Positions 16,194-19,941 of a DNA stretch of 19,941 nucleotides are shown one piece after another. The notes below the pieces were generated by a model, which was not told the origin of the DNA, ran no database searches, and worked only from the letters and a program-made list of their open reading frames with translations. Source of the DNA: Dehalococcoidia bacterium (lineage in GTDB: Bacteria; Chloroflexota; Dehalococcoidia; SM23-28-2; RBG-16-64-32); contig JAUYGU010000105.1 in NCBI GenBank assembly GCA_030690405.1, positions 1 through 19,941 on the forward strand, in the 5' to 3' direction. Both the position numbers and the translations under genes were made by a program. Position 1 is the stretch's first letter; each line of letters begins with the position of its first letter.

Positions 16194-16643
16194 TTACGGC
16201 TCCCGGCCCCCTCCGCGCTCGACGATCCGGTAGACGACGGTGCCCTGGGCCAGCAGCTTGCCGGCCGCGTTCGTCACCCGCACATCGCAGTAGATGATCT
16301 CCTTGCCGCGCTTGAGAACGCGCCCCTCTGCGAACGCGTCCTCCCCGATCACAGCCGAGAGGTAGTTCGCGTTGACGCCCACCGTGGAGCCGAAGAAGCG
16401 CGGCGAAAGGATCTCGGCCGTCGTCCAGGCGGCCATCGCGCCGGTGGTATCGATCAGCGAGGCGATGGCGCCGCCGTGGAGGGCGTCGCCGGCCGTGGTG
16501 TTCTCCTTCTGGAAGCGCAGGCGGAGCTTCGCGTAGCCCTCGCCGCCCTCCACGAACTCCATGCCCAGGTGCTTCATGAAGGGGGTCAGGGCGACCACCT
16601 TCGCGATGCGCTCGTAGTTCTCTTCGGCCGTACGCTCAGGCAT
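16194..16643 (-). CDS. PaaI-type hotdog-fold acyl-CoA thioesterase
   Basis: A 149-residue single hotdog-domain protein expected to hydrolyse acyl-CoA thioesters in the cytoplasm. Family marks are the HGG motif at 56-58 (GDALHGGAIASLIDTTGAMA), D65 on the central helix, and the strand YCDVRVTNAAGKLLAQGTVV near the C-terminus. The ATG at 16643 has GGAGGAG 8 bases upstream; the longer open frame to 16700 would overlap the alcohol dehydrogenase end and is not needed. It starts 22 bases after the alcohol dehydrogenase gene, so the two are likely co-transcribed. The substrate cannot be read from sequence; a role in clearing dead-end CoA esters from a degradation pathway is an inference from PaaI relatives. 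Confidence 0.88.
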   Translation of the reverse strand: MPERTAEENYERIAKVVALTPFMKHLGMEFVEGGEGYAKLRLRFQKENTTAGDALHGGAIASLIDTTGAMAAWTTAEILSPRFFGSTVGVNANYLSAVIGEDAFAEGRVLKRGKEIIYCDVRVTNAAGKLLAQGTVVYRIVERGGGREP

Positions 16644-16665
16644 GCGTCGTTCTCCTCCTCGCGTC

Positions 16666-17760
16666 TCAGGGGACCAGGGCGATGTGCACCGCCTCCTCAC
16701 CGGGGAGCTCGCCGGCGAGGAGGCGTAGGCCGCGTTCCGCCTCTTCCAGGGGCAAGGTATGAGTATGCATCTCGGCCAGCGGGTAGCGGCCCGATTCGAT
16801 CAGGCGTATCGCCGCCTCGTAGGCCGGGTAGTCCACGCCGAGGGCGCCCAGCACCCGCAGCTCCTTGAGGACGATCTTGTCGCTCAGAAAGTCCGGCACC
16901 GGCTTGGCGCCTTTCGTCCCCGCCAGCACCACCGTACCGCCGCGCCGCGCCAGGTCGAACGCCTGCGTCACCGCCGCCACGGCGTAGGACGTTACGTCCA
17001 CTACCACGTCGGCCATCCCGCCGTCCGTGATCTCGCGGACGCGGCTTGCAGCGTCCTCCGCCTCCACGTTGATGACGTGGTGGGCGCCGAAGCGGCTCGC
17101 CAGCGCCAGCTTCGCCTCGTCTCTGGCGAGCCCGCTGACGATGATGCACTTGGCACCGGCCTCGCGGCAGGCGATGACGCTGGCCAGCCCCCTCTGGCCC
17201 GGCCCCAGGATAACCACCGTGTCGCCCACCCTCGTCCCCGGCAGGTCAACCGCCCAGCGGAAGCCCGCGCCCAGCGGGTTGAACAGCACCGCCAGCTCCG
17301 CCGGCACGTCCGCAGAAAGCCGGTGGACGAGCGAGTGCGGGTCCAGGTACATGTACTGGGCATAGCCGCCCCAGAGCGCGGGCGGCGTGCTGGTGGAGAT
17401 GTAGCCGTAGGCGGAAAGGAAGCCGCGCCCCCGGCACAGCCGGTAGCGCCCCGCAACGCACTCCCGGCAGTGGCCACAGGGGAGCAGCGCCTCCACGGCG
17501 ACCCTATCGCCGCGCGACACGCCCCAGCGGCGCGCCGCCACCTCGCCGATCTGCTCGATGATGCCCACAGGCTCGTGGCCGGGGATGACGGGGAATGGGG
17601 CGGGCAGCGCGCCCGCGTACTGCTCGTAGTCGCTGCCGCAGATACCGCAGGCCTCCACGCGCAGGAGGGCGTCCTCCGGCCCTGTCTCGGGCAGCGGGAA
17701 CTCCTGCCCGCTCAGGCGGCGCGGCCCTTCCTGCACGATTGCGCGGCACTTGTCGGTCAT
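16666..17760 (-). CDS. Zinc-containing medium-chain alcohol dehydrogenase
   Basis: A 364-residue NAD(P)-dependent zinc alcohol/polyol dehydrogenase of the MDR superfamily. Catalytic zinc ligands are C41 (GICGSD) and the H62-E63 pair (PGHEPVG); the structural zinc loop has C95, C98, C101 and C109. The Rossmann domain carries LGPGQRGLASVIA in place of the usual GxGxxG. The C-terminal part ends in a segment typical of sorbitol/threonine dehydrogenase-like enzymes. The ATG at 17760 is supported by a good promoter 29 bases upstream. It is the first gene of the minus-strand run. Substrate unknown; no neighbour fixes it. Confidence 0.92.
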   Translation of the reverse strand: MTDKCRAIVQEGPRRLSGQEFPLPETGPEDALLRVEACGICGSDYEQYAGALPAPFPVIPGHEPVGIIEQIGEVAARRWGVSRGDRVAVEALLPCGHCRECVAGRYRLCRGRGFLSAYGYISTSTPPALWGGYAQYMYLDPHSLVHRLSADVPAELAVLFNPLGAGFRWAVDLPGTRVGDTVVILGPGQRGLASVIACREAGAKCIIVSGLARDEAKLALASRFGAHHVINVEAEDAASRVREITDGGMADVVVDVTSYAVAAVTQAFDLARRGGTVVLAGTKGAKPVPDFLSDKIVLKELRVLGALGVDYPAYEAAIRLIESGRYPLAEMHTHTLPLEEAERGLRLLAGELPGEEAVHIALVP

Positions 17761-17788
17761 CTCTTACGGACGCTCCGGCGGTGCCGCT

Positions 17789-17818
17789 AGGATAGGCGCA
17801 CCGCTCCTGGCGTGTCAA
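17789..17818 (-). promoter_or_regulatory. Candidate sigma-70-type promoter for the alcohol dehydrogenase operon
   Basis: Read on the minus strand, a perfect TTGACA -35 box (complement of 17813-17818) is followed after 18 bases by TATCCT (complement of 17789-17794), four of six matches to TATAAT. The predicted start, near 17782, leaves a leader of about 22 bases before the ATG at 17760. It may also feed the thioesterase and the kor-hdr-etf genes beyond. Confidence 0.55.
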
Positions 17819-17853
17819 CGCGCCGCCTCAGCGCTACCGGCCGCGCCGTCTGC

Positions 17854-17889
17854 TAAAATGTTGACGCCCCGAACCAGAGGCGGTAACTT
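17854..17889 (+). promoter_or_regulatory. Candidate promoter(s) for patD
   Basis: Two overlapping possibilities. An extended -10 (TGCTAAAAT, -10 box TAAAAT at 17854-17859) has no good -35. Alternatively TTGACG at 17861-17866 is spaced 17 bases from TAACTT at 17884-17889. Either would give a leader of roughly 40-70 bases before the ATG at 17935. This 174-base divergent gap is the only plausible control region for both patD and the minus-strand alcohol dehydrogenase. Confidence 0.4.
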
Positions 17890-17934
17890 CCGCTCATCCG
17901 TTCATCGCAGATGCCGGCAGGCATGGAGGTGGCC

Positions 17935-19368
17935 ATGGACAAGCACCAGAACTTTGTTGGCGGCAAGTGGCTGGACGCCGTCGACGGTGCGACCCAGCCG
18001 ATCATCAACCCGGCTACCGAGGAGACGATCGCGGCGGTGCCCAGGGGGTCGGAGAAGGACGTCGACCGCGCCGTGCAAGCGGCCGCCGCGGCGTTCGAGG
18101 GCTGGTCGGACACTCCCCCCGGGGAGCGCAGCCTCCAGCTGATGAAGCTGGCGGACCGGCTGGAGGAGCGCGCGGAGGAGCTGGCCGCGCTGGAGGCGCG
18201 GAACGTCGGCAAACCGATCACGGTCGCCCTGGCGGAGGTCCCCTTCCTCGTCGATAACCTGCGCTTCTTCGCGGGCGCGGCGCGCTGCCTGGAGGGCAAG
18301 GCCGCCGGCGAGTACATGCGCGACCACACGAGCATGATCCGCCGCGAGCCGGTAGGCGTGGTCGCCTCCATCGCCCCCTGGAACTACCCCCTGATGATGG
18401 CGATCTGGAAGATCGGGCCGGCGCTCGCCGCCGGCAACACGGTGATCCTCAAGCCCTCCGAGCAGACACCCCTCACCACGATACGCCTCGCCGAGCTGGC
18501 GGCCGATCTCTTCCCGCCCGGCGTCTTCAACGTCATCACCGGCGACGGCGAGCCCGTGGGCGCCGGGCTGGTGCGCCACCCAAAGGTGAACATGGTCTCC
18601 CTCACCGGCGACGTCGCCACCGGCAAGGAGGTGGCCCGCGCCGCCGCCGCCACGCTGAAGCGCGTCCACCTGGAGCTTGGCGGCAAGGCCCCGGTGATCA
18701 TCTTCGACGACGCCGACCTTGACCTGGTGGTCGAGGGGGTAAAGGTCGCCGGCTTCATGAACAGCGGCCAGGACTGCACCGCCGCCTGCCGTCTCTACGC
18801 CGGCGACAGCATCTACGACAAGCTCCTCGCCGGCCTGGTGCCCGCCGTCGAGTCCCTCAAGGTCGGCGACGTCAACGAAGGGGCGACCGAGATGGGGCCC
18901 CTGATCTCCGCCGAGCAGCGGGAGCGCGTCACCGGCTTCGTCGACCGCGCGGTGGCGTCCGGCCACGTGCGCGTTCTCACCGGCGGCAGCAACGGGGACG
19001 GCCGCGGTTTCTTCTTCAAGCCCACGGTCATCGCCGACGCCCAGCAGGCGGACGAGATCGTACAGCGGGAGGTGTTCGGCCCGGTCGTATCGATCACCCG
19101 CTTCACCGACGACGACGAGGCGATCCGCTGGGCGAACGACGTGGACTACGGGCTCGCCGCCTCCGTCTGGACGACCAACGTGAACCGCGCGCTACACGCC
19201 GCGCGCCGCCTGCGCTTCGGCACGGTCTGGATCAACGACCACCTGCCTATCGTCAGCGAGATGCCGCACGGCGGCTTCAAACAGTCCGGCTACGGCAAGG
19301 ACATGTCCATGTACGCGCTGGAGGACTACACTACGGTGAAGCACGTCATGGCCCGGATCGTGCGCTAG
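17935..19368 (+). CDS. patD: Gamma-aminobutyraldehyde dehydrogenase (NAD-dependent aldehyde dehydrogenase)
   Basis: Oxidises 4-aminobutanal to 4-aminobutyrate (GABA) with NAD, the step after putrescine deamination. It is a 477-residue ALDH with catalytic Cys281 (GQDCTAACRLYA) and general-base Glu247 (LELGGKAPVIIFDDAD). From memory it resembles E. coli PatD (YdcW) closely over its length, including RFFAGAARCL, HTSMIRREPVGVVASIAPWN, MPHGGFKQSGYGKDMSMYAL and LEDYT near the end; catalytic residue numbers also agree to within one. The ATG at 17935 is chosen because GGAGG sits 5 bases upstream; an in-frame ATG at 17911 would add eight unconserved residues. The next gene, 31 bases on, is a GABA aminotransferase, which supports the assignment over betaine aldehyde or other ALDH roles. 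Confidence 0.88.
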   Translation: MDKHQNFVGGKWLDAVDGATQPIINPATEETIAAVPRGSEKDVDRAVQAAAAAFEGWSDTPPGERSLQLMKLADRLEERAEELAALEARNVGKPITVALAEVPFLVDNLRFFAGAARCLEGKAAGEYMRDHTSMIRREPVGVVASIAPWNYPLMMAIWKIGPALAAGNTVILKPSEQTPLTTIRLAELAADLFPPGVFNVITGDGEPVGAGLVRHPKVNMVSLTGDVATGKEVARAAAATLKRVHLELGGKAPVIIFDDADLDLVVEGVKVAGFMNSGQDCTAACRLYAGDSIYDKLLAGLVPAVESLKVGDVNEGATEMGPLISAEQRERVTGFVDRAVASGHVRVLTGGSNGDGRGFFFKPTVIADAQQADEIVQREVFGPVVSITRFTDDDEAIRWANDVDYGLAASVWTTNVNRALHAARRLRFGTVWINDHLPIVSEMPHGGFKQSGYGKDMSMYALEDYTTVKHVMARIVR

Positions 19369-19399
19369 CGCGTCCTCCGGCCGAACGAAGGGGTGAGCG

Positions 19400-19941
19400 A
19401 TGCCGTCAGTCATTCTTAAGACCGAAGTGCCGGGCCCGAAGAGCCGGGAGCTCATGCGGCTGGCGGAGGAACACACGCCCAGGGGCCTGGCCCACGTCAC
19501 GCCCATCGCCGTCGCCCGCGCCGAGGGGGCCCTCCTCACCGACGTCGACGGCAACACCTTCATCGACTTCGCGGGCGGGATCGGCGCCCTCAACTCCGGA
19601 CACCGCGCCGGCGGCGTCGTGGAGGCCGTCAAAGACCAGGCGGACCGCTACCTGCACCTCTGCTTCATGGTCACGCTGTACGAGCCCTACGTGCGCCTCG
19701 CCCAGAAGCTGAACGAGATCACGCCCGGCAGCTTCGCCAAGAAGACGATGCTGTTCAACAGCGGCTCGGAGGCCGTCGAAAACGCCGTCAAGGTCGCCCG
19801 CGCCTACACCGGCCGCCCCGCCATCATCACCTTCGAGCGCGGCTTCCACGGCCGCACGATGACGGCGCTGAGCCTGACCAGCCAGGTGCGGCCGTACAAG
19901 GACGGCTTCGGCCCCTTCATGCCGGAGGTCTACCGCATCCC
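19400..19941 (+). CDS. gabT: 4-aminobutyrate aminotransferase, N-terminal part (cut by window end)
   Basis: The first 180 residues of a class III PLP aminotransferase. GABA aminotransferase moves the amino group of 4-aminobutyrate to 2-oxoglutarate, giving succinic semialdehyde and glutamate. Recognised from VDGNTFIDFAGGIGALNSGH (49-68), NSGSEAVENAVKVARAYTGR (120-139), which contacts the PLP phosphate, and FERGFHGRT (145-153). The PLP lysine and C-terminal half are beyond the window. AAGGGG lies 6 bases before the ATG. Other class III substrates (ornithine, beta-alanine) are possible, but the patD neighbour favours GABA. Confidence 0.9.
   Translation, partial: MPSVILKTEVPGPKSRELMRLAEEHTPRGLAHVTPIAVARAEGALLTDVDGNTFIDFAGGIGALNSGHRAGGVVEAVKDQADRYLHLCFMVTLYEPYVRLAQKLNEITPGSFAKKTMLFNSGSEAVENAVKVARAYTGRPAIITFERGFHGRTMTALSLTSQVRPYKDGFGPFMPEVYRI

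Noticed and set aside
16189..16194. TATAAT on the plus strand, as a promoter
   Set aside because: No matching -35 upstream, and it would drive only antisense RNA through the thioesterase gene; it overlaps that gene's stop codon.
16759..17790. A 343-codon open frame antisense to the alcohol dehydrogenase
   Set aside because: Mirror of a clear zinc alcohol dehydrogenase; His/Arg-rich shadow composition.
1..19941. tRNA, rRNA, CRISPR, insertion sequence or prophage signals
   Set aside because: Nothing seen: no transposase or integrase genes, no direct-repeat arrays, and all gaps are under 200 bases.

Overview
The window is GC-rich (about two thirds G+C by eye) bacterial DNA, packed with metabolic genes on both strands. 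It has no RNA genes, mobile elements, CRISPR arrays or long gaps. Gene content (NADPH-type glutamate synthase, ferredoxin-dependent 2-oxoacid oxidoreductase, Hdr- and Etf-type electron carriers, acyl-CoA and aldehyde dehydrogenases) suggests a free-living heterotroph with ferredoxin-based energy metabolism. A deep-branching high-GC group such as Chloroflexota would fit, but that is a low-confidence guess because no marker gene is present.

Left part, plus strand (2-6391): the 3' four fifths of gltB, overlapped by gltD (together NADPH glutamate synthase), then a short gap with a hairpin and a candidate promoter, then an acyl-CoA dehydrogenase whose expected catalytic glutamate is an aspartate.

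Centre, minus strand (16053 down to 6413): a tightly coupled nine-gene operon read right to left. It holds korD, korA, korB and korC (four-subunit 2-oxoacid:ferredoxin oxidoreductase), a giant HdrA-type flavoprotein resembling QmoA and QmoB fused in one chain and ending in an MvhD-like domain, a soluble HdrC-HdrB (HdrD-like) iron-sulfur protein, etfA, etfB, and a small protein with two anti-sigma-like zinc motifs. Most junctions overlap by a few bases, so the products are probably made in fixed ratio. I read the set as an electron-transfer module linking a low-potential ferredoxin reaction (probably 2-oxoglutarate to succinyl-CoA) through HdrA and HdrD modules to an electron-transfer flavoprotein, and so to an acyl-CoA or similar dehydrogenase. 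This is the most interesting item in the window; I know of no characterised system with exactly these parts.

Right part: a PaaI-type thioesterase and a zinc alcohol dehydrogenase lie upstream of the kor operon on the same strand and may be co-transcribed with it from a promoter near 17.8 kb. Divergent from these, on the plus strand, are a gamma-aminobutyraldehyde dehydrogenase (patD) and the start of a 4-aminobutyrate aminotransferase (gabT). Those two are consecutive steps of putrescine/GABA breakdown, which also consumes 2-oxoglutarate and makes glutamate. The window therefore clusters around the 2-oxoglutarate/glutamate/succinate node.
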